Part shown: positions 35,249 to 43,879 of the stretch, piece by piece
Layout: each line of letters begins with the position of its first letter
Numbering within the stretch: position 1 is the stretch's first letter
The notes under the pieces: model-generated
The model's database searches: none
Told to the model about the DNA's origin: nothing
What the model saw: only the letters and a program-made list of their open reading frames with translations
DNA from: Candidatus Schekmanbacteria bacterium
GTDB taxonomy: Bacteria > Schekmanbacteria > GWA2-38-11 > J061
Assembly (NCBI GenBank): GCA_016219965.1
Contig: JACRJM010000010.1
Span: forward strand, 154,330 to 218,329
Reading direction: 5' to 3'
Length of the DNA stretch: 64,000 nucleotides
Made by a program: the position numbers and the translations under genes

Positions 35249-36985
35249 CTAATATGCACCGGCTCTTTTTAAAACAGCAATTATCGTTCTAAACAAAATT
35301 TTTATGTCCAGCCATACAGACTGGTTCTCGACATAGAAAACATCATACCTTATCCAGCTGTGAAAGGGGGAATCGCTTCTTCCTTCGACCTGCCATAATC
35401 CGGTAATCCCCGGTTTAACTTTAAGGCGGATGTCACGCCAGCTGGAGCAGAATTTCATTTCTTCCATCACAAGAGGTCTAGGACCTACAAGGCTCATGTC
35501 TCCTTTCAAAACATTGATAAACTGCGGAAGCTCGTCAAGGCTCGTGGAACGAAGTATTCTCCCCACTTTTGTAACGCGGGGATCTTTTGACAGTTTGAAC
35601 ATCGGACCGTCGCATTCTTTCTGAGCAGCAAGCTTTTCTTGCAGGCTCTCTGCATCTTCAATCATTGTCCTGAATTTGAGCATGCCGAACTCTTTTCCGT
35701 CTTTTCCGCATCTCTTCTGCCAGAATACAATGGGCCCTCTTGAATCAATTCTAATTGCGGCAGCTATCAAAAGCATCAAGGGAGAAAAAACAATTAATCC
35801 CAAAGAAGCAAAAACAATATCTACGAAACGTTTTATTCTGAGGAATGTCCTGTACTTAAAACGATTTACCTGCGGAGAATCAATAGCAGCGACACCGTTA
35901 AACTCATAACCCGCAGGGAGAAGATTTATATCCCCGAAACTGAGATTTCCCACAAGCACCTTATTCTTAAAAGATTTTCCTGAGTTGATATAAAGACCGC
36001 TGCCGGCAATGCAATAACCGAGCGCCGAGCCTTGTTCCACCCTGCAGTTATCCCAGAGAATGCTTTCCCTCACAAGAACCCCTCTTCCTATCGTGCACCC
36101 GTTCCCAAGCACAGTCGGTCCGATTATCCGTGAACCCTCTTCAATCATACAGTTATTCCCGATTAACACCGGCCCGAGAATATACGTATTTGGAGATATT
36201 GACACATTTTCTCCTACCCATATCCCTTCGGCAAGCATTTTATAACCGTCCTCTGCATGCCCCGTAAACAGGTTCTCCCTGTGGGCTTCATAATAATCTT
36301 CTATGCTGTTGATTGCTTTACAGCTTTCTTTTATTTCATAGGTATATGCGCTTAATGAGGCATTCTTCAAAAGAGGAATAAGCTGCTCCTGAATGTCGAA
36401 ATAACCATCATCTTTTACAAACTCAAGCGCCTCGGGATTAAAAACATAAACACCAAGAGGCTTCATTACAGATCTTCTTTCCACTGAATGATGTATGCTG
36501 TAAAAAGAACCCACAGCATTGTTGTCTGCAACCTGAACTCCTTCTGAAAGAAATCTTTTTGTAACCTGCACTGCGATTGTTACAACAGAGTGATTTTCAT
36601 CATGATATGCTACAATGTCATTAAGGTTGATGGTACCGAGAAAGGAGTTCCCATCTACAACCAGAAACTTGTCATTTCCTATAAAATCCCTCATGTCCCT
36701 CAGTATCCCTGCGCTCCCACGAGGTTTTTCGTCATCAGTATAATGTATATCTATAGTAAGACCGTTTTTACGTTTAAGGCTTTCGAGATATGCTGTTGAA
36801 GCACTACCCATCGACGCGGCAAAAACAATCTCATTTATCCCCATTCCGGCAAGACAATGTATCGTGTATTCGACAAGCGGTCTGTTAAAAACCGGCAGCA
36901 TAAAGACCGGTTTATCCTTCGTCAGAGGACTTAACCTCTTACTTAATTTATCTGCGAGAATTATACATTTAGTAATTTTAGTCAT
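35249..36985 (-). CDS. Fusion: degenerate sugar nucleotidyltransferase + left-handed beta-helix + phosphoglycosyl transferase
   Basis: ATG at 36985 is preferred over the in-frame TTG at 36991, giving 578 residues. Residues 1-230 align with NDP-sugar pyrophosphorylases, but the G-G-x-G-T-R loop reads ADKLSKRL, the GD metal Asp is DGN, and the second metal Asp is Asn (AINSIEDY). The domain is thus probably not catalytic. Residues 260-345 are hexapeptide repeats ([21 protein letters not shown]). From about 380 a membrane helix and the initiating transferase follow, with [24 protein letters not shown] and [10 protein letters not shown]. The PGT loads the first sugar-1-phosphate onto undecaprenyl phosphate. 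This gene heads the glycan locus. Confidence 0.85.
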   Translation of the reverse strand: MTKITKCIILADKLSKRLSPLTKDKPVFMLPVFNRPLVEYTIHCLAGMGINEIVFAASMGSASTAYLESLKRKNGLTIDIHYTDDEKPRGSAGILRDMRDFIGNDKFLVVDGNSFLGTINLNDIVAYHDENHSVVTIAVQVTKRFLSEGVQVADNNAVGSFYSIHHSVERRSVMKPLGVYVFNPEALEFVKDDGYFDIQEQLIPLLKNASLSAYTYEIKESCKAINSIEDYYEAHRENLFTGHAEDGYKMLAEGIWVGENVSISPNTYILGPVLIGNNCMIEEGSRIIGPTVLGNGCTIGRGVLVRESILWDNCRVEQGSALGYCIAGSGLYINSGKSFKNKVLVGNLSFGDINLLPAGYEFNGVAAIDSPQVNRFKYRTFLRIKRFVDIVFASLGLIVFSPLMLLIAAAIRIDSRGPIVFWQKRCGKDGKEFGMLKFRTMIEDAESLQEKLAAQKECDGPMFKLSKDPRVTKVGRILRSTSLDELPQFINVLKGDMSLVGPRPLVMEEMKFCSSWRDIRLKVKPGITGLWQVEGRSDSPFHSWIRYDVFYVENQSVWLDIKILFRTIIAVLKRAGAY

Positions 36986-37239
36986 AATCAATTATATAAT
37001 AACGCAACCTACTAATTTAGTCACCTTTTCTAATCAACAGAATCCATACTTACTGTTTATCAAATAATTTCAATCTGTGGCTGTAAGAAAAGTTACATTG
37101 TTATTTTTTAATACTCATTATTGAAAAAACTATCATATACAGGATTTAAGGTAATATTACAACCTCAGCCGTGTTTTAGGAATCTTAAACAAAAGCGGAA
37201 ATAAACCAGTTAAGATATTTGTTGTAGGCAACATTAAAC

Positions 37240-38463
37240 TTAATTATTGAGAAATGCCGCTATGTCGGCAAGCTCAGAGTCTTCCATCAATGGCCACTGT
37301 ATATTCTTCTTTTTCATCTCATCGCGCATCTTGGGCCCATGGTTCCACATCGCCCACGCCATATAAATCGGAGAAATTTTATTATTGTCAGACGGCAGGG
37401 ATATCTTCCCATCTATTTTCCCGGTTCCTTTTACATGGCAGGAAGAACACTTCTTTGTATTGAAAAGCTCCGCGCCCATTTTGGCATCCCCGGCAGTTTC
37501 AACCCGTCTTAAACTTAAAAGATATGCAACCAGATGAGACATCTCATCAGAAGTAAGCTCTAATTTTCCTTCGCTGATACTGGCTCCTCTGGAAATCATA
37601 AGCGGGGAATGATTCCACATTAGCCCTGCAATCTGCATTATGGTGATGATTCCATTTTCCCCGGAACTTAATGCCTTCGAAAGATCGGGGCCTGCTTTTC
37701 CTCCCTTGCCATATACCGAATGGCAGGCGATGCATCCCTTCCTCCGGAAAATCTCCTCTCCTTCAGCGGCATTCCCGGGCGACAAATATTCTTTTTCAGA
37801 CACACCTGATACTTCCTTTATATAAGCCACAAGATCTGCCATGTCGCTTTTTTCAAAGGTAGGCCATTTTATCCCTTTTTTAGCCATTTCTCTTTTCATC
37901 GCAGGCGCATGGTTCCACATGAGATCAGCCCATACAACCGGGCTTGTATATTTTCCCCAGCCCGAAAGCTCAGGCCCCACACGTCCACCTTTCCCTTTAA
38001 TAGAATGGCATACGCTGCATTTTTTTTCTTCGAAAAAAGATGCCCCTTTTTTTGGATCACCGATCTCAATGGTAGAGCGTATAAAGGTAAGAAAGGAGAA
38101 GATATCTGACATCTCCTCTTTTGACACAGGTTCGTATTTGATTTCTTTAAGGACTATTTTCTCAAGCATAACCGGCGCATGGTTCCAGAGGGATGAAGCC
38201 AAACTGCTTTCAGTTATATCCCGTCTCTTATCTTCTGACACCGCAAGGTCAGGCCCCTCATTTCCGCCTTCTCCCCAAACCGAATGGCATTTGATACACC
38301 CCTTCTCATAAAAAGCTTTCCATCCTTTCGTAGGATTTCCCTGTTCTGAAGTCTTATCATTAATACTCTCAGAAGATGATACAGGGGGAGAGGCAAGAAG
38401 CAGTATCAACATGATCAGGAAGAGAACACACAAACTCTGAGATTTCAAGTTCCCCCTCATCAC
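37240..38463 (-). CDS. Cytochrome c with four tandem monohaem domains
   Basis: The 407-residue protein has a signal peptide (1-30) and four class I cytochrome c modules: CIKCH, CSVCH, CIACH and CSSCH. The first three are followed by GxGGxxGPxL, the fourth by a shorter loop. Each module then has a repeated W-N-H-A/S/G-P-x-M element (for example MWNHAPAM) whose Met may be the sixth ligand. It is the last gene of the Qrc-like cluster and overlaps the small membrane protein gene by 4 nt. It is probably the soluble or anchored electron carrier of that complex. Confidence 0.87.
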   Translation of the reverse strand: MMRGNLKSQSLCVLFLIMLILLLASPPVSSSESINDKTSEQGNPTKGWKAFYEKGCIKCHSVWGEGGNEGPDLAVSEDKRRDITESSLASSLWNHAPVMLEKIVLKEIKYEPVSKEEMSDIFSFLTFIRSTIEIGDPKKGASFFEEKKCSVCHSIKGKGGRVGPELSGWGKYTSPVVWADLMWNHAPAMKREMAKKGIKWPTFEKSDMADLVAYIKEVSGVSEKEYLSPGNAAEGEEIFRRKGCIACHSVYGKGGKAGPDLSKALSSGENGIITIMQIAGLMWNHSPLMISRGASISEGKLELTSDEMSHLVAYLLSLRRVETAGDAKMGAELFNTKKCSSCHVKGTGKIDGKISLPSDNNKISPIYMAWAMWNHGPKMRDEMKKKNIQWPLMEDSELADIAAFLNN

Positions 38464-38789
38464 TGGTTCATCTCCTCTATTTTATTCATTGGTTTATCTT
38501 TGGGTTTATCTTTGAGTTTATCATTGAATTTATCATTAGGTCTGTCTTTAGCCAGAGTTATCCCAAAAAAGAGTGTACCTCCCACGCCGGCAAGAAGAAT
38601 GAATACCGGTATTATGAGAATAGCTATGACACGCGCAAAAGGCGCTGAAGGGTCATTCCATTCAGAAGCCCAAAAATAACCGTTAAGGAGAAAAACGATT
38701 ATAAACACAGCCATTCCCCATAAGGCGAGAACAATTGAAACATGTCCCGCAAAAGTTATTTTCCTGAATGTTGAGTCATCAATCTTCAA
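38460..38789 (-). CDS. Small two-helix membrane protein of the Qrc-like cluster
   Basis: The 109-residue protein has two hydrophobic helices (about 18-38 and 52-75) and then a Lys/Asp tail built from DKFNDKLKDKPKDKP-like repeats of 4-6 residues; the DNA repeats TTTATC-type units. I do not recognise a family. Small subunits such as ActD or ActF fill this place in alternative complex III. It lies 11 nt after the NrfD-type gene and overlaps the cytochrome gene by 4 nt, so a role in assembly or anchoring is inferred. Confidence 0.68.
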   Translation of the reverse strand: MKIDDSTFRKITFAGHVSIVLALWGMAVFIIVFLLNGYFWASEWNDPSAPFARVIAILIIPVFILLAGVGGTLFFGITLAKDRPNDKFNDKLKDKPKDKPMNKIEEMNQ

Positions 38790-38800
38790 TCTTATTCTCC

Positions 38801-40165
38801 CTAATCAGCCCGTTCCGGTTCATTTTTCAGTCCCGGCAGATAGCTTTCAACCCTCTCGCTTACCTCCTGTACAGATTTTTTACGCCCCTCTTTTATTTCC
38901 CATATGGATATTACGGGAAAGAACTTTGTAAATAAAACATAGAGGAGGATAAAACCCGCAAAACATCCTGCCATTTCTGAAAACTCCACCCAGCTTGGGA
39001 AATAGTTTCCCCTGTCATAGGGAAGCCTTGGGTTGGCAAGCGTAGGTACAATGATGCAGAACCTTTCAAGCCACATTCCAATAGTGACTGAGACTGAAGC
39101 AATCACAATTCCGGTAATTGTTCTCGTCTTCTTGTTGCACAATATCGTAAATGGAATAACAAAACAGGTGATGCACATTACCCAGAAATAAGGGGAGAAG
39201 CGCCCGCTGAACTTTTCCCAGAATACCGCCATGTGAACCGGCTCCGCGCCGTAGAACGTCGTGATATACTCACAGAATGTAAAATAAAACCATAGCAGTG
39301 TCATAACAAGAAGAAGTAATGACATATTCTCGAAATGGACACGGCGTATATAGTTCTCAAGGTTAAACGCTTTTCTTAAAACCGCCATGGCGATAATAAG
39401 GGCTGCAATCCCTGAAAAAATCGCACCTGCCACAAAATAGGGACCGAATACAGTGCTGTGCCACATAGGCTGGACGGTCATGGCAAAAACATATGACACA
39501 ACCGTATGTACAGAAACAGCTACCGGGATAACGACAATCGCCATTATGGCAATCAATCTTTCAAGCACCTTCCACTGGAGAGGAGTCCCTTCCCAGCCAA
39601 GGGCAAGAATTGAATAAACGAGCTTCCTTATTTTCCCTTCAGAGCGGTCACGTATCAAAGCGATGTCAGGTATCATGGGAATATAAAGATAAACCGTGCT
39701 TGCTGTAAGATATGTCGTAATGCTCACCATATCCCACAATAGCGGGGACTGGAACCTTCCGTAGATTATCGGGTTTAACAACCTATCAGGTCTACCCATA
39801 TCCACAAAGGGATTTGCTGCACCGATAAAAAGAACCATCACTGTAATGATTTCAGCCGACCTTGTTATGGCTCTTCTCCATTCAGCCTTGGCTATCCGGA
39901 GGATTGCAGAGATAAGCGTACCCGCATGGCTTATGCCGATGAAGAATACGAAGTTTGTAATATACATCCCCCAGTAAACAGGACGGTTCAGATTGGTTAC
40001 CCCTAACCCCCATATGAGCTGTGACATATAAGCAATCCCGGCCCAGGCGACAATGGCAAGAAGAATACCTACTGTAATATAAAATCCCCTTCCTGTTTTA
40101 AATATGGGCTCAAGGAGAATGTCGTCAGGGTCTTCCCCGATGGTTTTTACTTTTTCATCCGCCAT
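38801..40165 (-). CDS. NrfD/QrcD/ActC-type quinone-binding membrane subunit
   Basis: The 454-residue protein has about ten membrane helices. NRPVYWGMYITNFVFFIGI and SHAGTLISAILR near the start are typical of the ActC/QrcD branch of NrfD proteins, and PFVDMGRPDR follows. It binds (mena)quinone and has no haem. It follows the FeS gene by 3 nt. Gene order cytochrome-MopB-FeS-NrfD matches Qrc. Confidence 0.88.
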   Translation of the reverse strand: MADEKVKTIGEDPDDILLEPIFKTGRGFYITVGILLAIVAWAGIAYMSQLIWGLGVTNLNRPVYWGMYITNFVFFIGISHAGTLISAILRIAKAEWRRAITRSAEIITVMVLFIGAANPFVDMGRPDRLLNPIIYGRFQSPLLWDMVSITTYLTASTVYLYIPMIPDIALIRDRSEGKIRKLVYSILALGWEGTPLQWKVLERLIAIMAIVVIPVAVSVHTVVSYVFAMTVQPMWHSTVFGPYFVAGAIFSGIAALIIAMAVLRKAFNLENYIRRVHFENMSLLLLVMTLLWFYFTFCEYITTFYGAEPVHMAVFWEKFSGRFSPYFWVMCITCFVIPFTILCNKKTRTITGIVIASVSVTIGMWLERFCIIVPTLANPRLPYDRGNYFPSWVEFSEMAGCFAGFILLYVLFTKFFPVISIWEIKEGRKKSVQEVSERVESYLPGLKNEPERAD

Positions 40166-40168
40166 TTA

Positions 40169-40852
40169 TCATTCACCTTTTAAAAGGTAATAGACCTTAG
40201 GCTCTGTCCCTAAATCTTCCAATAACCGTGAAGCCCTGCGGCTTTTCGAAAGAACTGTAACCCTGTGCTGAGGATTGTCAAGGTCCCCGAAATACATCGC
40301 CTTGCCCGGGCAGGATTCGACGCATGCAGGCACATAATCATCTTCACGCATATCGCGGTTTTCAGACCTTGCCAGCTCTTTAGCCTTTTGCCATCTATGG
40401 TGGCAGAAGGAGCATTTTTCTACAACCCCCTTGGGGCGTACCGAGACATCAGGGTTAAGCGTTGCCATCATCTCACTGGGCCAGTACGGCACATACCAGT
40501 CGAAATATCGCACAGTATAAGGACAGGCGGTAGTACAGTACCGGCAGCCTATACAGCGTGGATAAATCTGCCCAACCAAACCTCCATCTCCTTTATATGT
40601 TGCTCTCACAGGACAGACCTTGGTACAGGGAGGTTTATCGCAGTGGAAACAGGGTCTTGGCATTATTTTCTTCTTCACATCAGGATATTCGCCTTCCTCA
40701 ATTGTAAGAATATCCATCCATCTTATGGACCTTCCTTCCCTGAAAAGCTGAGGATCAGAGAGCCCAATGTTGTTTTCCGAATTGCAGGCGATAATACAGG
40801 CTCCGCAGCCAGTGCATTTATCAAGGTCGATCACCATTCCCCATCGCGGCAT
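40169..40852 (-). CDS. Four-cluster ferredoxin-type electron-transfer subunit (QrcC/NrfC-like)
   Basis: The 227-residue protein has 16 Cys in four groups: CTGCGACIIAC, CFHCDKPPCTKVC, CIGCRYCTTAC and CSFC with CVESCPG. These can hold up to four [4Fe-4S] clusters. No Tat or Sec signal is present, so export would be as a hitchhiker with the MopB-type subunit. It lies 18 nt after the MopB gene and 3 nt before the NrfD gene. Confidence 0.9.
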   Translation of the reverse strand: MPRWGMVIDLDKCTGCGACIIACNSENNIGLSDPQLFREGRSIRWMDILTIEEGEYPDVKKKIMPRPCFHCDKPPCTKVCPVRATYKGDGGLVGQIYPRCIGCRYCTTACPYTVRYFDWYVPYWPSEMMATLNPDVSVRPKGVVEKCSFCHHRWQKAKELARSENRDMREDDYVPACVESCPGKAMYFGDLDNPQHRVTVLSKSRRASRLLEDLGTEPKVYYLLKGE

Positions 40853-40870
40853 TTAATCACTCCTAAAACA

Positions 40871-43216
40871 TTATGCTTTATAAATCTTCACCTTCGTCTT
40901 ATCTGCAAGGAAAATCCCTGTAACTGGGTCACGCACAGCACTCATGATATCTGCTGCATTGCTTCCAATCCCATTTGACCATTCACCGGGGATAACATGC
41001 CCCATGCCGGCAGGGATTGAAACAAATTCTGGATGAATACTCTTTGTCGGTGTAACCTCTGCCCTTATCTTCCCTTTATCAGACTCCACTATAACCTCAT
41101 CTCCCCGCTTAAACCCGAGCTTTTTTGCGATCTCTTCATTTATCTCAATCCATGTATTCCATCTATCAGTCAGAACAGATGTTATATTATCAAGCATCCA
41201 GGGTGAATTCGGGTTGGTCAGTGCGGCAAGAGACGCAGGTTTAGAAACATGAAGTGCGAAATACTGCTCTCGTGTTTCATCCGTTTCCGTCAGCTCGGGG
41301 AAAGAATAATTCGTCATACTTTTGATTGCCGGCATAAGCTCAAATTTGCCGGTCGGTTTTAAAATAACACGCGATAATTCCCCATAATAATAAATCGGGT
41401 CCCACCATCCTCCTGCATCTATTATCGTTTTTTTGAATTCATCAAGTCCGCCTTCTGATGGGATCCTCCAGCCTGCTTTTTCAAGAAGTCTTACCCATGT
41501 CCCTTCAAATTCCTCTCCAAGCCTGCTCCCTCTTCCCGCTTCAAAAAGCCCTTCGATGGCAAGCTCTACGTAATCGCTGAAACTCTTCCAGTGAAAGTTT
41601 ATGGCGACCTCCGGAGAAAGTCCTGATGCAATGTTTAAAAGAACATCCTCAGATGCTTTGCATTCGACAACAGGCTCCACAACCGGCCGGGATATTGAAA
41701 ATACCTGATAACCTTCAGAGGTGGCAACAGCGGAGCCGTTCCATTTTTCGAGATATGTGCAGTCAGGAAGTATCATATCACAAAGAGATGATGTTTCATC
41801 CATTATACCGGAGAAACTCACCTTGAAAGGTATTTTATCAAGTGCTTTTCTCCACAGCGCGCTCTCTAAACTTGAGTAAATCGGATTTGCATTTTTTATG
41901 AAAAGAGCCTTTACCGGCGATTCCGGCGAAGAAATAATTTTACTTAGAAAATCCGTGTTATTCTCTCCATATATTGATGATGATTTCTCTCCTTCTTTTT
42001 TCAACACTATATCAGGAGGGAAAAGGATGCCGCCTTTCGTATTTATACTTCCTAAAAGAGCGTTAAGGCTATGGACTGCAAGCTGTATCCGCGTTTGCGT
42101 CCGATTTCCTACAGCCAATGCAGGTCTTGAAGAGGCAAAGTCTCTTGCAAGCCTTATTATTTCCTCAACCTTAACTCCCGTCATATTTGAAACATCAGAA
42201 GGGGCATATTCACTCATCACAACAGATTTGAAGCCCCTCTCTGTTTTTCCGCTTTCATCAGTCCGGTCTTCAAAGCCGCTGCAGTTTATATTCACAAAAT
42301 TATAATCATAGAGGTCTTCCCTTATGATCACATGCGCAACACCCAGAGCAAGAACGCCCTCGGTTCCGGGCCTTACCGGTATCCATTTGTCCGCAGTCGA
42401 AGCAGATGCGGACAATCTCGGACCCACGTGAACAAATCTGCATCTGCCCGATGGTCTTTCGCTGTGGGCCTGTCCATAAGCTTTTAAAGACTGCATGAGG
42501 TTCTCGTGGCTTTCAAAGATATCAGTATTGAAAGAGAGGACAAAATTGGAATTACCAATATCATAGGAAGGGGCAGCATTTATCCCCTGCATCAAATAAA
42601 TTGCATCGAGCATGGATGAATCATAATAATCATGCCCATCCATGTAGCAGATATAGTTTGGACTTCCATAAGCCTGCATAAACCTGTCAGCAAAACTTAC
42701 TTCAAGACTGGTTGAAGGCTTCCCATGCAAAAACATAAGAGACTGCGGGCTTTGTGTCCTCAGGGATTTAAGATTACCGGTAACAGCTTTCATGGCATCA
42801 TCCCAGGATATCCTTTCCCATTTTGAACTGTCGCCGCTTCCGGTTTTTTTCATCGGACCCGAAAGCCTGTTAGGATTATAAAGGATATGAAGCCCGTTCA
42901 CACCTCTGGGGCATATGCCGCCGCGGTTTACAGGATGGGCAGAATTCCCCTCTATGCTTACAAGACGGCCATCAATCGTCCTTGCACGGATGCCGCAGGA
43001 GCTTGAGCAGAGATTGCACGTCGTAGTCTTCCATGTTTCAATGCCGTGCGGAACCGGGACCTCCTCAAATCTGTTCAGGAATTCATGGATTCCCTTGTTC
43101 ACATTTTTTATCTTCTGGCAGCCGCCAAGTGCAGTAGCAGAAGCGGCTCCGGAAGCTTTTAGAAATGATCTTCTTTTTATATTTCTATGCTTCTTCAAAA
43201 CACCTTTTCTCCTCAT
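40871..43216 (-). CDS. MopB-type subunit with Tat leader (QrcB/ActB-like)
   Basis: The 781-residue protein has a Tat leader, RRSFLKASG at 15-23, followed by ALGGC (Cys33), a possible lipobox. Cys67, Cys70, Cys74 and Cys102 (CNLCSSSC and GICPRG) bind one [4Fe-4S] cluster. WDDAMKAV, IPVRPGTEG and NPIYSSLES are DMSO-reductase-fold landmarks, but no clear metal-ligand Cys, Ser or Sec is visible near the usual position, as known for QrcB and ActB, which lack the cofactor. It therefore may act structurally or as an electron relay, not as a reductase. A cofactor-bearing enzyme is the alternative. Confidence 0.82.
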   Translation of the reverse strand: MRRKGVLKKHRNIKRRSFLKASGAASATALGGCQKIKNVNKGIHEFLNRFEEVPVPHGIETWKTTTCNLCSSSCGIRARTIDGRLVSIEGNSAHPVNRGGICPRGVNGLHILYNPNRLSGPMKKTGSGDSSKWERISWDDAMKAVTGNLKSLRTQSPQSLMFLHGKPSTSLEVSFADRFMQAYGSPNYICYMDGHDYYDSSMLDAIYLMQGINAAPSYDIGNSNFVLSFNTDIFESHENLMQSLKAYGQAHSERPSGRCRFVHVGPRLSASASTADKWIPVRPGTEGVLALGVAHVIIREDLYDYNFVNINCSGFEDRTDESGKTERGFKSVVMSEYAPSDVSNMTGVKVEEIIRLARDFASSRPALAVGNRTQTRIQLAVHSLNALLGSINTKGGILFPPDIVLKKEGEKSSSIYGENNTDFLSKIISSPESPVKALFIKNANPIYSSLESALWRKALDKIPFKVSFSGIMDETSSLCDMILPDCTYLEKWNGSAVATSEGYQVFSISRPVVEPVVECKASEDVLLNIASGLSPEVAINFHWKSFSDYVELAIEGLFEAGRGSRLGEEFEGTWVRLLEKAGWRIPSEGGLDEFKKTIIDAGGWWDPIYYYGELSRVILKPTGKFELMPAIKSMTNYSFPELTETDETREQYFALHVSKPASLAALTNPNSPWMLDNITSVLTDRWNTWIEINEEIAKKLGFKRGDEVIVESDKGKIRAEVTPTKSIHPEFVSIPAGMGHVIPGEWSNGIGSNAADIMSAVRDPVTGIFLADKTKVKIYKA

Positions 43217-43234
43217 TATTCTTTCCCAGCTTTC

Positions 43235-43735
43235 TCAGCGGTGACAATCCACACAATCCCATACAACGTTCCGCTCCTTGTGACATTCGATGCAGTCTTC
43301 CATCACCAATGTTTTAAGAGGACTTGTAAGCGGCTCGGTCATCTTCCATACTTCGCCATGGCATTTCACGCAGTCAATATTCGCTATGCCCACATGCCTT
43401 CTGTGCGAAAAATAAACATGAGAAGGGAGTTTAAAAACCCTTTCCCATTCCAGGTCTTCATGCCTTGAGGAAGCCTGTCTTATCTTTTCCTCCTCAGGGC
43501 TGTCCGTTATTTTGCTCTCATGACAACCAAGGCAGATACCTATATCAGGAATACCTGCAAAAGTTTGTTTCTTAACATAGACATGACATGCCTCGCATTC
43601 AATGCCCTGTCCTACGACATGTACTTTGTGGCTGAATTTTACAATCCGGCCTGAGAACTTAGAGAGAGGGAAAACAGAAACTGTAATGCCCCCACAGAAA
43701 ATAAGAATAAGTGCAGGTACCAAAAATTTCTTCAT
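43235..43735 (-). CDS. Pentahaem cytochrome c (QrcA/ActA-like)
   Basis: The 166-residue protein has an N-terminal membrane or signal segment (3-23) and five CXXCH motifs: CEACH, CLGCH, CVKCH, CIECH and CVDCH. FSHKVH and FSHRRH supply likely distal His ligands, as in class III (c7-type) cytochromes. It is the first gene of the Qrc-like cluster, 18 nt before the MopB gene. A TTGAAA-N16-TATAGT promoter lies about 38 nt upstream. No clear Shine-Dalgarno is seen before the ATG. Confidence 0.88.
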   Translation of the reverse strand: MKKFLVPALILIFCGGITVSVFPLSKFSGRIVKFSHKVHVVGQGIECEACHVYVKKQTFAGIPDIGICLGCHESKITDSPEEEKIRQASSRHEDLEWERVFKLPSHVYFSHRRHVGIANIDCVKCHGEVWKMTEPLTSPLKTLVMEDCIECHKERNVVWDCVDCHR

Positions 43736-43772
43736 GATTATTATTATAAAATAAAAACCACAATATTAGGCA

Positions 43773-43800
43773 ACTATAATTTCACTTCTGTAATTTTCAA
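43773..43800 (-). promoter_or_regulatory. Sigma-70-type promoter for the Qrc-like cluster
   Basis: TTGAAA and TATAGT are separated by 16 nt on the minus strand, giving a transcript start roughly 30 nt before the pentahaem cytochrome ATG. Confidence 0.55.
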
Positions 43801-43808
43801 TTCCTTTC

Positions 43809-43837
43809 TTGCCATTAACAGAGAGTAAAGGTATCTT
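43809..43837 (+). promoter_or_regulatory. Possible sigma-70-type promoter for the SGNH gene
   Basis: TTGCCA and TATCTT are 17 nt apart, about 43 nt before the plus-strand ATG. The -10 box matches at only four of six bases, so this is tentative. Confidence 0.35.
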
Positions 43838-43879
43838 AATGTCAGAGCAAAAGTTTTATTAAAAACTTAACCTGTATTT

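Noticed and set aside
11541..36985. Idea of an exosortase/PEP-CTERM surface system
   Set aside because: No exosortase-like membrane protein or PEP-CTERM sorting tail is seen, although the gene set otherwise recalls such loci.
36986..36991. TTG start two codons before the PGT fusion ATG
   Set aside because: No Shine-Dalgarno favours it; the ATG at 36985 gives the same protein without two residues.
40265..40978. 237-codon plus-strand open frame opposite the four-cluster ferredoxin
   Set aside because: The minus strand encodes 16 ordered Cys in ferredoxin motifs; the plus frame is its shadow.
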